64,000 bases of DNA from Rhizobium sp. WSM4643 (GTDB taxonomy: Bacteria; Pseudomonadota; Alphaproteobacteria; Rhizobiales; Rhizobiaceae), in NCBI RefSeq assembly GCF_025152745.1, contig NZ_CP104040.1, positions 4,723,501 to 4,787,500 on the forward strand, in the 5' to 3' direction. The position numbers and the translations under genes were made by a program. Under the pieces are notes generated by a model, which was not told the DNA's origin, did no database searches, and worked only from the letters and a program-made list of their open reading frames with translations. Positions 19,099 to 28,287 of this stretch are shown piece after piece (position 1 is the first letter of the stretch; every line of letters starts with the position of its first letter).

Positions 19099-19143
19099 AA
19101 ATGTATCAGCGTTTTTCCGTTGAGGTCGTCTCTATACGATAGA

Positions 19144-19611
19144 TCAGGCGGGTTTGCGCGTGGGATCGTTGAGTGCCGGATTGTAGAACAGCGACAGAGT
19201 CAGGCTCTTGGCGATCCGTTCCGCCGTCGCCATGAACCAGGCCTTGGCCTCCGGCGATGGGGCGATATCGTCGAGCGTTGCGGCAAACAGCGACAGCCAC
19301 TTCGGAAAGAGATCGGGTGTGAGGTTCGCAACACCGGTATGCGCTTGCACCGGCTTGCCGCCATAGGCGCCGCTGCGGAAGGCAACGGCCGACCAGAAGC
19401 TCTTCATCTTTTCCATATGCTGTGGCCAGCGGCCGGACAGCCTGGCGTCGAACACCGGGCCGAGATCGGGATGTGTTAACACGCGCCCGTAAAAGGTCTC
19501 GACCAGCCTGTCGATGAAAGCCTCGTCGACGCCCATGTCCCGCATTTCGGCCTCCGCCCTTTCGCGGATCGCCGCGACATGAGCAGGGCGGCCCTGAATA
19601 TCATTGTCCAT
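19144..19611 (-). CDS. Group 3 truncated hemoglobin
   Basis: 155 residues from the ATG at 19611 (MDNDIQGRPAH). Globin core with IDRLVETFYGRVLTHPDLGP and the heme region PQHMEKMKSFWSAV then VQAHTGVANLTPDLFPKWL (His91 the likely proximal ligand). Group 3 trHbs bind heme and O2/NO; roles in nitrosative or microaerobic stress are proposed. Convergent with the EamA gene and divergent from mbfA, with which an iron/heme theme is shared. Confidence 0.92.
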   Translation of the reverse strand: MDNDIQGRPAHVAAIRERAEAEMRDMGVDEAFIDRLVETFYGRVLTHPDLGPVFDARLSGRWPQHMEKMKSFWSAVAFRSGAYGGKPVQAHTGVANLTPDLFPKWLSLFAATLDDIAPSPEAKAWFMATAERIAKSLTLSLFYNPALNDPTRKPA

Positions 19612-19751
19612 TCCAAAACCCCGGCGCCGCGTGATGCGGCGCCTCTCATATAGGTGTTTATGGCAGCGCGCCAAAGTCGCCCGCGCCACTTGCGGCAATC
19701 TGTCAGCTGGCCTGCTCCATGCCCTTGACCGTCACCACCTCCTTCTTTAGA

Positions 19752-19768
19752 TTTAGAATTATTCTAAA
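19752..19768 (+). promoter_or_regulatory. ICE operator for Irr upstream of mbfA
   Basis: TTTAGAA-TTA-TTCTAAA is a perfect match to the iron-control element palindrome bound by the heme-responsive regulator Irr in Rhizobiales. It ends 14 bases before the mbfA start codon, just upstream of the SD, a position suited to repression under low iron as reported for mbfA in related species. Confidence 0.9.
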
Positions 19769-19782
19769 AATTGGAGAGAGTC

Positions 19783-20766
19783 ATGCTGGCGCGGTTTTTC
19801 AGATCCCCGAAACGATCTTTCGAGTCGCTCTCCGAGCAGGAGATTCTCGCCCTTGGGATCGCTTCCGAGGAAGACGATGCCCGCATCTATCTCGCTTATG
19901 CTGACAGGCTTCGCCGCGAATTTCCGGCCTCGGCCAAGGTTTTCGAGGACATGGCCGAGGTCGAGGATACCCATCGCAAGTCATTGATCGACATCCATCG
20001 CCAGCGTTTCGGTGAGCGCATTCCGTTGATCCGGCGCGAGCATGTGGAGGGATTCTACGAACGCAAGCCGGACTGGCTCAGGGCAAACCTTTCGCTGGAT
20101 GCGATGCGCAGGGAAACGGAGGCGATGGAGGAGCAGGCCTATCGCTTCTATGTCGAGGCGGCAAAGCGGACCTCGGACGCTTCGACGCGCCAGCTTCTCG
20201 GTGATCTCGCGCTTGCTGAACAAGGGCATGAAGATATCGCCCGTATGCTCGGAGACAAACATACGCCCGAAGACGTCAAGCATGACGAGGACGAGACGGT
20301 GCGCCGGCAATTCGTGCTGACCTATGTGCAGCCGGGCCTTGCCGGGCTGATGGACGGCTCGGTCTCGACGCTGGCGCCCATCTTCGCCGCCGCCTTCGCC
20401 ACGCAGGATACTTGGCAGACCTTCCTCGTCGGCCTTTCAGCCTCCGTCGGCGCCGGCATTTCGATGGGCTTCACCGAGGCCGCCCATGACGACGGCAAGA
20501 TCTCCGGCAGAGGCTCGCCGGTCAAACGCGGCCTTGCCTGCGGCATCATGACCGCGCTCGGCGGCCTCGGTCATGCCTTGCCCTATCTGATCCCGCATTT
20601 CTGGACGGCGACCATCACCGCCGCCATCGTCGTCTTCTTCGAACTCTGGGCCATCGCCTTCATCCAGAACCGCTACATGGAAACCCCCTTCCTGCGCGCC
20701 GCCTTCCAGGTGGTGCTCGGCGGCAGCCTGGTGCTCGGCGCTGGTATCCTGATCGGCAATGGGTGA
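19783..20766 (+). CDS. mbfA: Membrane-bound ferritin / iron exporter MbfA
   Basis: 327 residues from ATG 19783 (GGAGAG SD). The N-terminal half (about 15-165) is a ferritin-like four-helix domain with di-iron ligand motifs EDTH (around 61-64) and EQGH, plus paired Glu in EEDDARIY and ETEAMEEQAY. The C-terminal half (about 180-327) is a VIT1/CCC1-like membrane domain (SVSTLAPIFAAAFATQ, VGLSASVGAGISMGFTEA). MbfA senses or oxidises Fe(II) and exports iron under iron or peroxide stress. Control by Irr is indicated by the ICE site at 19752-19768. Confidence 0.96.
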   Translation: MLARFFRSPKRSFESLSEQEILALGIASEEDDARIYLAYADRLRREFPASAKVFEDMAEVEDTHRKSLIDIHRQRFGERIPLIRREHVEGFYERKPDWLRANLSLDAMRRETEAMEEQAYRFYVEAAKRTSDASTRQLLGDLALAEQGHEDIARMLGDKHTPEDVKHDEDETVRRQFVLTYVQPGLAGLMDGSVSTLAPIFAAAFATQDTWQTFLVGLSASVGAGISMGFTEAAHDDGKISGRGSPVKRGLACGIMTALGGLGHALPYLIPHFWTATITAAIVVFFELWAIAFIQNRYMETPFLRAAFQVVLGGSLVLGAGILIGNG

Positions 20767-20788
20767 GTTGCGGTCGGGCATAGCCCGA

Positions 20789-21157
20789 GCAATCGATCCA
20801 GTGAATCGATTGCAGCGACGAACGCCCTGAGCTCAAGCGAAGGGCCGGGAGACGGTAAATTATTTGGTCCCGGTCGCGTTTGCGAAGGCTCAAGAGGCGG
20901 CACGACTGCATTTTTGCCCTTCGCTTGCGCTCAGAGCATTCGCGGCTTCGCCGCTCACCCCCTTGCATGCCGGCATCTTCTCCCCGCTGGGGAGAAGGGG
21001 ACTCGTGGCGGCGCCTCGTTCCCCTTGCGACATTGGTTTGGGAATGACACCGGTGCGTCTTGCTCCCCCTTCTCCCCAGCGGGGAGAAGATGCCCGTAGG
21101 GCAGATGAGGGGGGTGAGGAGCGGAAGCGACGAACGCCTTGAGCGCAAGCGAAAGGC
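20789..21157. repeat. Composite palindromic repeat with three copies of a CGAACGCC module
   Basis: GCAATCGAT/ATCGATTGC form a 9-bp inverted repeat at 20789-20813. A module GACGAACGCC...CAAGCGAA...GGC occurs at 20817-20845, inverted at 20916-20946 and direct again at 21129-21157. Inside, a perfect 28-bp inverted repeat pairs 20973-21000 with 21066-21093. Related in flavour to the element at 17894-18028. Confidence 0.75.
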
Positions 21158-21180
21158 AGCCCCTGTATAAAGAACCACCC

Positions 21181-21215
21181 ACAAAAACAAAAAGGCCGGC
21201 AAACCGCCGGCCTTT
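21181..21215 (-). terminator. Rho-independent terminator after the transglutaminase-like protease gene
   Basis: AAAGGCCGGC (21191-21200) pairs perfectly with GCCGGCCTTT (21206-21215) over a 5-base loop; on the minus strand the stem is followed by TTTTTGTTTTTG. It lies 22 bases after the stop of the 21237-21836 gene. Confidence 0.85.
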
Positions 21216-21236
21216 CCACATTCTCTATTGCGACCC

Positions 21237-21836
21237 TTACCGCAGCGCGCCGACCAGGACGTCGCGGTCGTTTTCGATGGTGACCCAGCGGCCGGCATTG
21301 TAGCTCGACTGGCGCTTGACGAAGGAATAGGGCGTACCAAACCACGGCTTGACGTCGGAGGCGAGGTTGTCGAGCACAAAATCGCCCTCGGCGGTGCGCA
21401 GCGTCAGCACGGCATGGCCTTCGCCATCCGGCTTGCGCACGACCGTCATCAGCAGATCGGCAGCCGAAAAGCCGCGCTGGATCAGCATGCGGCGCTTCAG
21501 CAGCGCGAAATCTTCGCAGTCGCCGGCAGTGGTCGGGTAGGCCCAGACCTCATCCTTGCCGTAGATTTCCTTGTCGGTCATCGGCGTGATCGTGCGGTTG
21601 ACCGTGGCGTTGACCGAACGCACCAGCGACCACTTCCCCGGGTTCATGGCAACCGGGCCTGCGTTGCGGTTTGCGCCGCATTCGCTGCGGTGGATCTGAC
21701 AGAAATCGTAGTGCCCGATCGGCTGTGAGGTGGCATTGCCTGTCACCATGGAAGCATTTCTGCTGGGGGCTGGTATGGCGGCCGTCGCCATCGCAAACAT
21801 GGCCATCATGGCCACAAAGATACCCTTGATCCGCAC
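21237..21836 (-). CDS. Bacterial transglutaminase-like cysteine peptidase (BTLCP)
   Basis: 199 residues with a signal peptide (FVAMMAMFAMATAAIPA). The papain-like triad is Cys in TTAGDCEDFALLKRRML, His in GEGHAVLTL and Asp in FVLDNLASD. BTLCP proteins are periplasmic proteases; some (LapG-like) cleave adhesins, and the family is frequent in Rhizobiales. Terminated by a strong hairpin. Substrate unknown. Confidence 0.92.
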   Translation of the reverse strand: MRIKGIFVAMMAMFAMATAAIPAPSRNASMVTGNATSQPIGHYDFCQIHRSECGANRNAGPVAMNPGKWSLVRSVNATVNRTITPMTDKEIYGKDEVWAYPTTAGDCEDFALLKRRMLIQRGFSAADLLMTVVRKPDGEGHAVLTLRTAEGDFVLDNLASDVKPWFGTPYSFVKRQSSYNAGRWVTIENDRDVLVGALR

Positions 21837-21974
21837 GCCCGCTCTTTCCTTGCATCGCCCTTATTTATTAACAAAGTGTTAATGGAGAGGGCCGGAAAGA
21901 GTCAATCGTTACTTCTTGGGAGGACCTTGCGACTCGCCGGTATGGTTAAAATGCAACGGCTTGGGGAGCCTGCA

Positions 21975-22886
21975 TCAGGCGAATTTATCCGCCTCTGCCG
22001 TCCAAGCGGGCATCTGCCTATTTGTTGATGAACGGATGATGCCTTTGACGGCACTCAAAAGAAGCGCGATATCGCCGGGGCGGGAAAGGCGGTGATCGCC
22101 GTCGCGGACGAAGGTCAGCACCACGTCGTCGGCGGGAAGATGTTCGACCAGTTTCATCGCATGCGCATGCGGCACGTCGGGATCTTTCATGCCTTGGAGG
22201 ATATGCACCGGGCAGCCGGTTTCGATGATGCCGTCGAGCACCCGGTTCCTTCGGCCGTCCTCGATCAGCGCCCGTGTATAGATGTTCGGTTCCGGGCTAT
22301 ATTGCGAGCGCTCTTCGAAATAGCCGCGCTCGGCAAGTGACTTGCGCTCCTTGGCCTTCAGGTTCGGCTCGATCAGCTCCGAGGTGAAATCGGGTGCCGG
22401 CGCGATCAGCACCATCCCTGCGAGCTTTGGCCCTGCGAGCTTTGGCCCTGCGAGCTTTGGGCCTGCGAGCTTTGGGCCTTCGAGCGTTCCGCCGCCCTGT
22501 CGCGCAAGTTCCTGCGCCAGCCTGAGCGCGATCCAGCCGCCCATCGACGAGCCGACGAGGATCACCCGGTCGGGCGCGACATGACGGATGACGGCAAGCG
22601 CTTCCTCCAGCCAGCGCGAGATCGTGCCGTCGCCGAAGCTGCCGCCGGAAAGTCCGTGGCCGGAATAATCGAGGCGGATGCAGGCGAGCCCAAGCTCCGC
22701 CGCCAGCCCGTCGAGTTCCACCGCCTTGGTGCCGCTCATGTCGGAGCGGTAGCCGGACAGCCAGACGAGCGCCGGTGCGCCGTTGCCCGCCTGCGCCGGG
22801 CGGACGAGCATGGCGATGTCACGCGCCGCCTCGCCCTCGCCGACCGTCAGGAACTGCGGCTGGGCATTGGACATCTGATCGGACAT
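21975..22886 (-). CDS. Alpha/beta hydrolase with an internal GPKLA tandem repeat
   Basis: 303 residues. Nucleophile elbow VGSSMGGWIAL, acid Asp in KDPDVPHAHAM region and His in RDGDHRLSRP give a complete alpha/beta-hydrolase triad; LDYSGHGLSGG is the oxyanion loop. Between the helix after the nucleophile and the next strand lies a run of four 5-residue repeats GPKLA encoded by a 15-bp minisatellite (22416-22475). The insertion sits in a surface loop before strand MVLIAPAPDF. Substrate unknown. Confidence 0.9.
   Translation of the reverse strand: MSDQMSNAQPQFLTVGEGEAARDIAMLVRPAQAGNGAPALVWLSGYRSDMSGTKAVELDGLAAELGLACIRLDYSGHGLSGGSFGDGTISRWLEEALAVIRHVAPDRVILVGSSMGGWIALRLAQELARQGGGTLEGPKLAGPKLAGPKLAGPKLAGMVLIAPAPDFTSELIEPNLKAKERKSLAERGYFEERSQYSPEPNIYTRALIEDGRRNRVLDGIIETGCPVHILQGMKDPDVPHAHAMKLVEHLPADDVVLTFVRDGDHRLSRPGDIALLLSAVKGIIRSSTNRQMPAWTAEADKFA
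22416..22475. repeat. 15-bp in-frame tandem repeat (4 units) inside the hydrolase gene
   Basis: Four head-to-tail copies of CCCTGCGAGCTTTGG (first three identical, the fourth differing at one base), then a decayed partial fifth unit. Encodes GPKLA repeats. Multiples of three keep the frame, so copy number may vary between strains without inactivating the enzyme. Confidence 0.95.
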
Positions 22887-22975
22887 CGGCGAAACTCCTG
22901 TTGTTTTGGCCTATAAAACAGATTCTTGGCAGGCTGACAGCGGGTGATTTTTCCGCTAAAGGATGATATTGACTC

Positions 22976-23035
22976 CGTTGCAGCGATGACGCGACACGTT
23001 TGTGCACCCCTGATTGGGAGCGCGATGCTGCAACG
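22976..23035 (+). promoter_or_regulatory. infC leader stem
   Basis: CGTTGCAGC (22976-22984) and GCTGCAACG (23027-23035) are perfectly complementary and bracket about 42 bases just upstream of the infC SD and ATT start. A structured 5' leader is plausible, but function is not established. Confidence 0.4.
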
Positions 23036-23064
23036 TTCCGAAACAACGCGAGGAGAATACGACC

Positions 23065-23601
23065 ATTCGCAGACCTTTTAAAACCGACGCGCCCGTGAAG
23101 GACGGACCGCGCTCGAACCGTGAAATCCGCATTCCCAAAGTTCAGCTGATCGGGGCTGACGGAGAGAATATGGGCGTCGTGCCTACCGACCAGGCCTTGA
23201 GAATGGCGGAAGAAGCCGGACTCGATCTCGTCGAAATTTCCCCCAATGTCGAACCGCCTGTGTGCAAGATCCTCGATCTGGGCAAGCTGAAATATGCCAA
23301 CCAGAAGAAGGCTGCCGAGGCGCGCAAGAAGCAGAAGATCGTCGAAGTCAAAGAAATCAAGATGCGCCCGAACATCGACACCCATGATTACGAGGTGAAG
23401 ATGAAGGCGATGGGTCGCTTCTTCGACGAAGGCGACAAGGTCAAGGTGACGCTGAAGTTCCGCGGCCGTGAAATGGCCCACCAGGAACTCGGCATGAAGC
23501 TTCTGCAGCAGGTCAAGGCCGATACGATCGAGTTCGCCAAGGTCGAAGCCGAACCGAAGCTCGAAGGCCGCCAGATGATGATGGTGCTGGCGCCGAAGTA
23601 A
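23065..23601 (+). CDS. infC: Translation initiation factor IF-3 (ATT start)
   Basis: 178 residues starting at ATT (23065), read as fMet: [22 protein letters not shown] lies upstream. IF-3 N domain ([38 protein letters not shown]) and C domain ([35 protein letters not shown]) are complete. The rare AUU start is the classical device for IF-3 autoregulation, since IF-3 itself discriminates against non-canonical starts. A terminator follows at 23626-23647, so rpmI-rplT downstream probably have their own promoter. Confidence 0.98.
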   Translation: MRRPFKTDAPVKDGPRSNREIRIPKVQLIGADGENMGVVPTDQALRMAEEAGLDLVEISPNVEPPVCKILDLGKLKYANQKKAAEARKKQKIVEVKEIKMRPNIDTHDYEVKMKAMGRFFDEGDKVKVTLKFRGREMAHQELGMKLLQQVKADTIEFAKVEAEPKLEGRQMMMVLAPK

Positions 23602-23912
23602 GCGCCAGGCAGTTTTTCGCCCAAGGCCGTCCGCAAGGGCGGCTTTTGTGCTTTCTGCCACTGTATTTTGGGAGCAGCGAAGATTCCTCCGCCGCCCCGT
23701 TGCACTTTCATGACGCTGCGGTTATAAGCGCGCGTCCGAACTGACCGGCAGGGCATGCCGTGGCAGTTTCGAATGCTTGCGGAACGGTTCGTCGCCGATG
23801 CCGTAGATCAACAACAAACGCTCCCGCACCTTGTTGCGACGGCCGGAGAACCGGACTTCGCGAGAAGGGCTTTTTTGATAAAGCGCGCAGGGAGGACAGA
23901 AGGAGTAGCAAA
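23602..23912. other. 311-base infC-rpmI spacer: terminator and rpmI leader
   Basis: Contains the infC terminator (23626-23647), then about 260 bases with no gene. Near the end CTTC-GCGA-GAAG (23856-23867) is followed by a run of six T (23871-23876), a possible attenuator-like structure in the rpmI-rplT leader. Promoter not identifiable with confidence. Confidence 0.5.
23626..23647 (+). terminator. Terminator after infC
   Basis: GCCGTCC-GCAA-GGGCGGC hairpin (one G:U pair) followed by TTTT, 25 bases after the infC stop. Confidence 0.75.
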
Positions 23913-24116
23913 ATGCCCAAGATGAAGACGAAGTCCTCTGCCAAGAAGCGGTTCAAGATCACCGCAACCGGCAAGGTCAAGGCTGCCGCTGCTGGCAAGC
24001 GCCATGGCATGATCAAGCGTACCAACAAGTTCATTCGCGATGCACGTGGCACCATGGTTCTCGCAGAACCGGATGGCCGCAAGGTTATCAAGAATTACCT
24101 GCCGAACGGTCTCTGA
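23913..24116 (+). CDS. rpmI: Ribosomal protein bL35
   Basis: 67 residues: [20 protein letters not shown], then [14 protein letters not shown] and the C terminus [11 protein letters not shown], as in bL35. AGGAG SD. Co-transcribed with rplT 38 bases downstream; the pair is typically autoregulated by L20. Confidence 0.99.
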   Translation: MPKMKTKSSAKKRFKITATGKVKAAAAGKRHGMIKRTNKFIRDARGTMVLAEPDGRKVIKNYLPNGL

Positions 24117-24154
24117 GACTCGTCCGCGAACGCTAGATTTAAGGAGATCATGAT

Positions 24155-24559
24155 ATGGCACGTGTAAAAAGAGGCGTCACCTCTCATGCCAAGCACAAGA
24201 AGGTTCTGAAGGCAGCAAAGGGCTTTTATGGCCGCCGCAAGAACACCATCCGTACCGCCAAGGCTGCTGTCGATCGTTCGAAGCAGTACGCCTACCGCGA
24301 CCGCAAGGTCAATAAGCGCAACTTCCGTGCGCTTTGGATCCAGCGCATCAACGCCGCCGTGCGTGAATTCGGCCTGACCTACGGCCGCTTCATCGACGGC
24401 CTGAACAAGGCTGGCATCGAAGTCGACCGCAAGGTTCTCTCCGACATGGCGATCCACGAGCCGGAAGCATTCGGCGCGCTGGTCAGCGCTGCCAAGAAGG
24501 CTCTTGAATACCTCAAGGAAGCCGGCACGGCGAACGAGTTTGAAGGCGCGATCAAGTAA
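24155..24559 (+). CDS. rplT: Ribosomal protein bL20
   Basis: 134 residues with the bL20 N-terminal RNA-binding extension [19 protein letters not shown] and core ([39 protein letters not shown]). Assembles early on 23S rRNA and in many bacteria represses its own operon. Followed by a strong terminator at 24598-24633. Confidence 0.99.
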   Translation: MARVKRGVTSHAKHKKVLKAAKGFYGRRKNTIRTAKAAVDRSKQYAYRDRKVNKRNFRALWIQRINAAVREFGLTYGRFIDGLNKAGIEVDRKVLSDMAIHEPEAFGALVSAAKKALEYLKEAGTANEFEGAIK

Positions 24560-24597
24560 CTAGCGCTTCCCAAGCTTTTGAATTTATGATTTTGGGA

Positions 24598-24633
24598 AAC
24601 CCGCGCTGGTTTGGGCTAGCGCGGGTTTTTCTT
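24598..24633 (+). terminator. Rho-independent terminator after rplT
   Basis: AACCCGCGCT (24598-24607) pairs perfectly with AGCGCGGGTT (24618-24627), followed by TTTTCTTTCTTT. It separates rpmI-rplT from pheST. A 16-bp perfect palindrome (24647-24662) follows in the pheS leader. Confidence 0.9.
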
Positions 24634-24709
24634 TCTTTATATTCCTGGCGCCGGCCGGCGCCGCCTGCCTCCCGATCGCCCGCCTGATACTGGACGGAAA
24701 GAAGTGACA

Positions 24710-25792
24710 ATGTCAGATATCGACCAGCTCAACACATCGCTGCTCGCCGAAATCGCCGCCGCCGATGACGAAACGGCGCTGGAAGCCGTGCGCGTGTCCG
24801 CCCTCGGCAAGAAGGGCTCCGTCTCCGAACTGTTGAAGACGCTCGGCGCCATGACGCCGGAGGAGCGCCAGAGCAAGGGCGCGGCGATCAACGTTCTGAA
24901 GAATGCGGTGACCGAGGCGCTCACTGCCCGCAAGACGACGCTCCGGCAAGCGGCGATCGATGCTCGGCTGAAGGCCGAAACGGTCGATGTCAGCCTGCCG
25001 GTGCGCTCTTCGCCGGCCGAGCGAGGCCGTATCCATCCGATCAGCCAGATCGTCGATGAGATCACCGCGATCTTCGCCGACATGGGCTTCTCGATCGCCG
25101 AAGGTCCCGACATCGAGACCGATTATTACAACTTCACCGCGCTGAATTTCCCCGAAGGCCATCCGGCCCGCGAGATGCACGACACTTTCTTCTTCAACCC
25201 GGATGAAAATGGCGAGCGCAAGGTCCTGCGCACCCATACCTCGCCGGTGCAGGTGCGCACCATGGAGGCGCAGACGCCGCCGATCCGCATCATCATTCCC
25301 GGCAAGACCTACCGCCAGGACTCGGACGCCACGCATTCGCCGATGTTCCATCAGGTCGAAGGCCTGGTGGTCGACAAGAAGGCCAATGTCGCCAACCTCC
25401 GCTGGGTGCTGGAAGAATTCTGCAAGACCTTCTTCGAGGTCGATAGCGTGACGATGCGTTTTCGCCCGTCCTTCTTCCCCTTCACCGAGCCCTCCTTCGA
25501 GGTCGATATCCAGTGCGACCGCTCCGGCCCGATCGTCAAGTTCGGCGAAGGCACCGACTGGATGGAAATCCTCGGCTGCGGCATGGTCCACCCGAACGTG
25601 CTGCGCTACGGCGGGCTCGATCCGGACGAATATCAGGGTTTCGCCTGGGGCATGGGCCTCGACCGCATCGCCATGCTGAAATACGGCATGCCCGACCTGC
25701 GCGACTTCTTCAACGCCGACGTCCGCTGGATGACGCATTACGGCTTCCGCCCGCTCGACATGCCGACGCTGTTCGGCGGCCTCAGCGCTTGA
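24710..25792 (+). CDS. pheS: Phenylalanyl-tRNA synthetase alpha subunit
   Basis: 360 residues from ATG 24710. N-terminal coiled-coil tRNA-binding arm (1-90), then class-II motifs: motif 2 [19 protein letters not shown] and motif 3 [17 protein letters not shown]. Acylates tRNA-Phe with the beta subunit encoded 16 bases downstream. No obvious leader peptide or T-box was seen in the 76 bases after the rplT terminator. Confidence 0.99.
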   Translation: MSDIDQLNTSLLAEIAAADDETALEAVRVSALGKKGSVSELLKTLGAMTPEERQSKGAAINVLKNAVTEALTARKTTLRQAAIDARLKAETVDVSLPVRSSPAERGRIHPISQIVDEITAIFADMGFSIAEGPDIETDYYNFTALNFPEGHPAREMHDTFFFNPDENGERKVLRTHTSPVQVRTMEAQTPPIRIIIPGKTYRQDSDATHSPMFHQVEGLVVDKKANVANLRWVLEEFCKTFFEVDSVTMRFRPSFFPFTEPSFEVDIQCDRSGPIVKFGEGTDWMEILGCGMVHPNVLRYGGLDPDEYQGFAWGMGLDRIAMLKYGMPDLRDFFNADVRWMTHYGFRPLDMPTLFGGLSA

Positions 25793-25808
25793 ACGGAGAA
25801 TTGGGACG

Positions 25809-28232
25809 ATGAAATTCACGCTCTCCTGGCTGAAAGAGCATCTGGAAACGGATGCCGGCCTCGATGAAATCTGCACGCGCCTCACCGAGATCGGGCTGGA
25901 GGTCGAGGATGTCGACGACAAGGCGGCCTTCAAGCCCTTCGTCATCGCCAGGGTCGTCTCGGCCGAAAAACACCCGCAGGCCGATCGGCTGAAGGTGCTG
26001 ATGGTCGATACCGGTTCCGGCGCGCCGGTCCAGGTCGTCTGCGGTGCCCCGAATGCGCGTATCGGTCTCGTCGGCGCCTTCGCAGCGCCCGGAACCTATG
26101 TTCCCGGTATCGATGTGACGCTTGCCGTCGGCAATATCCGCGGCGTCGAAAGCCATGGCATGATGTGCTCCGAAAAGGAGCTGCAGATCTCCGACAGTCA
26201 CGACGGCATTATCGACCTGCCGGACGACGCGCCTGTCGGCACGAGCTATGCCGCCTACGCTCATCTCGATGATCCGGTTATCGAGATCAACCTGACGCCT
26301 AACCGGCCGGACTGCACCTCGATCCACGGCATCGCCCGCGATCTCGCCGCCTCCGGTCTCGGCACGCTGAAGACGCGGCCCGCCCCGTCCTTCGCCGTCG
26401 AAGGCGAGACGCCGGTGAAGCTGACGCTCGATCTCGACGATCCGAAGCTCTGCCCGGGCTTTGCGCTGCGCCTCGTACGCGGCGTCCGGAACGGCCCGAG
26501 CCCGCGCTGGATTCAGCAGCGGCTGATCGCCATCGGCCTGCGCCCCATCAATGCGCTTGTCGATGTCACCAATTACATGACCTTCGATCAGGGACGGCCG
26601 ATCCATGTCTTCGATGCCGCCAAGATCAATGGCAACCTGACTGTCCGCCGCGCCGCCGAAGGCCAGACGGTGCTGGCGCTCGACCAGCGCGAATACAAAC
26701 TGTCGCCGAACAACGTCGTCATATCAGATGAAAACGGTATCGAATCGATCGGCGGCATCATGGGCGGCGAACATTCCGGCTGCGACGAAAACACCGTCGA
26801 CGTGCTGATCGAATCTGCCCTCTGGGACCCGATGAACATCGCCAAATCAGGCCGCAGCCTGGGCATTATCACTGACGCCCGCTACCGCTTCGAACGCGGC
26901 GTCGATCCGAACTATATGGTCCCCGGTCTCGAACGCACGACGGAACTGGTGCTGGAACTTTGCGGCGGCAAGGCCGCCAAGGCCGAGATCGTCGGCTACA
27001 AAGGTTACGAACCGAAGATCGTCGATTTCCCCTATTCTGAGGTCAAGCGCCTGACGGGCCTCGACGTCTCGAATGAGGAGAGCGACACGATTCTGACGCG
27101 TCTTGGCTTCAAGGTCTCGGGTTCCGGCGAGCGCGTCTCCGTCGCTGTCCCCTCCTGGCGCCCCGATGTCGACGGCAAGGCCGATCTCGTCGAGGAGGTC
27201 ATGCGCATCCACGGCGTCGACAATATCAAGCCGGCGCCGCTCGAAAGCCATGCGGCCGTCAACGGCAAGATCCTGACGACGCTGCAGATCCGCACCCGCC
27301 TCGCCAAGCGGGCGCTGGCCGCGCGCGGCATGCTCGAAGCCGTCACCTGGTCCTTCATTCCGGAAGACCAGGCAAAACTCTTCGGCGGCGGTTCGCCGGC
27401 CCTCAAGCTTGCCAACCCGATCGCCGCCGAAATGTCGGATATGCGCCCGTCGCTTCTGCCGGGCCTGCTGACCGCAGCCCAGCGCAATGCCGACAGGGGT
27501 TACGGCGATGTCGCGCTCTTCGAGGTCTCCGGCACTTATGAGAATGACAGGCCTGAGGGTCAGCGACGCGTGGCCGGCGGCATTCGCCGCGGCACGGCCT
27601 CGCTTGCCGGCGCCGGTCGCGCCTGGTCGAACCCCGCCAAGGGCGGCGGCAAGCCGGTCGACGTCTTCGACGCCAAGTCCGATGCGCTCGCCGTCATCGA
27701 AGCCTGCGGCCTGCCGATGGGCAATATCCAGATCGAGCAGGGCGGACCGGAATGGTATCATCCCGGCCGCTCCGGCACGATCAAGATGGGACCGAAGGTC
27801 GTGCTCGGTTATTTCGGCGAATTCCATCCGCTGACGCTGGAAGCGCTCGATGTCTCCGGCGCGCTCTGCGGCTTCGAGGTCTATGTCGACGCCATGCCGG
27901 AGTCCAAGCGCAAGGCGACGCGGACCAAGCCGGCGCTCGAACTGTCGCCCTTCCAGGTGGTGCGGCGCGACTTTGCCTTCGTCGTCGACAAAACGGTGGA
28001 AGCAGGCGCCATCGTCAAGGCCGCCACCGGCGCCGACCGCAAGCTGGTGACCGGCGTCAATGTCTTCGACATCTTCGAGGGAGCATCGGTTGGCGACGGC
28101 AAGAAATCGGTGGCGATCGAGGTTCAGATCCAGCCGGTCGAGCGCACGCTGACGGATGAGGATTTCGAAGCGCTGACGCAGAAGATCGTCGCCAGCGTTG
28201 CGAAATTCACCGGCGGTGTCCTCAGAAGCTGA
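25809..28232 (+). CDS. pheT: Phenylalanyl-tRNA synthetase beta subunit
   Basis: 807 residues: N-terminal EMAP-type tRNA-binding domain (about 39-148, [24 protein letters not shown]), B3/B4 editing domain ([20 protein letters not shown]), B5 domain, and C-terminal anticodon-binding domain ([14 protein letters not shown] type motif, [13 protein letters not shown]). Full length. Follows pheS in an operon and is closed by a terminator at 28259-28287. Confidence 0.99.
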   Translation: MKFTLSWLKEHLETDAGLDEICTRLTEIGLEVEDVDDKAAFKPFVIARVVSAEKHPQADRLKVLMVDTGSGAPVQVVCGAPNARIGLVGAFAAPGTYVPGIDVTLAVGNIRGVESHGMMCSEKELQISDSHDGIIDLPDDAPVGTSYAAYAHLDDPVIEINLTPNRPDCTSIHGIARDLAASGLGTLKTRPAPSFAVEGETPVKLTLDLDDPKLCPGFALRLVRGVRNGPSPRWIQQRLIAIGLRPINALVDVTNYMTFDQGRPIHVFDAAKINGNLTVRRAAEGQTVLALDQREYKLSPNNVVISDENGIESIGGIMGGEHSGCDENTVDVLIESALWDPMNIAKSGRSLGIITDARYRFERGVDPNYMVPGLERTTELVLELCGGKAAKAEIVGYKGYEPKIVDFPYSEVKRLTGLDVSNEESDTILTRLGFKVSGSGERVSVAVPSWRPDVDGKADLVEEVMRIHGVDNIKPAPLESHAAVNGKILTTLQIRTRLAKRALAARGMLEAVTWSFIPEDQAKLFGGGSPALKLANPIAAEMSDMRPSLLPGLLTAAQRNADRGYGDVALFEVSGTYENDRPEGQRRVAGGIRRGTASLAGAGRAWSNPAKGGGKPVDVFDAKSDALAVIEACGLPMGNIQIEQGGPEWYHPGRSGTIKMGPKVVLGYFGEFHPLTLEALDVSGALCGFEVYVDAMPESKRKATRTKPALELSPFQVVRRDFAFVVDKTVEAGAIVKAATGADRKLVTGVNVFDIFEGASVGDGKKSVAIEVQIQPVERTLTDEDFEALTQKIVASVAKFTGGVLRS

Positions 28233-28258
28233 GCTTCACCCAACGTAGCCAGATAATG

Positions 28259-28287
28259 GACCGGTCGCAAATAACGGCCGGTCTTTT
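28259..28287 (+). terminator. Terminator after pheT
   Basis: GACCGG (28259-28264) and CCGGTC (28278-28283) form a stem followed by TTTT, 26 bases after the pheT stop. Confidence 0.7.

Larger units (their letters stand above)
20767..21236. other. 470-base intergenic region of repeats plus a terminator
   Basis: No gene. It contains a composite inverted-repeat element (20789-21157) and a rho-independent terminator serving the minus-strand protease gene (21181-21215). Confidence 0.7.

Noticed and set aside
20789..21157. CRISPR array or insertion sequence
   Set aside because: Repeats are few, palindromic and irregularly spaced, with no cas genes, transposase or target duplications.
24713..25945. 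A 410-residue frame antisense to pheS
   Set aside because: pheS is unambiguous on the plus strand; the antisense product has no recognisable domain.
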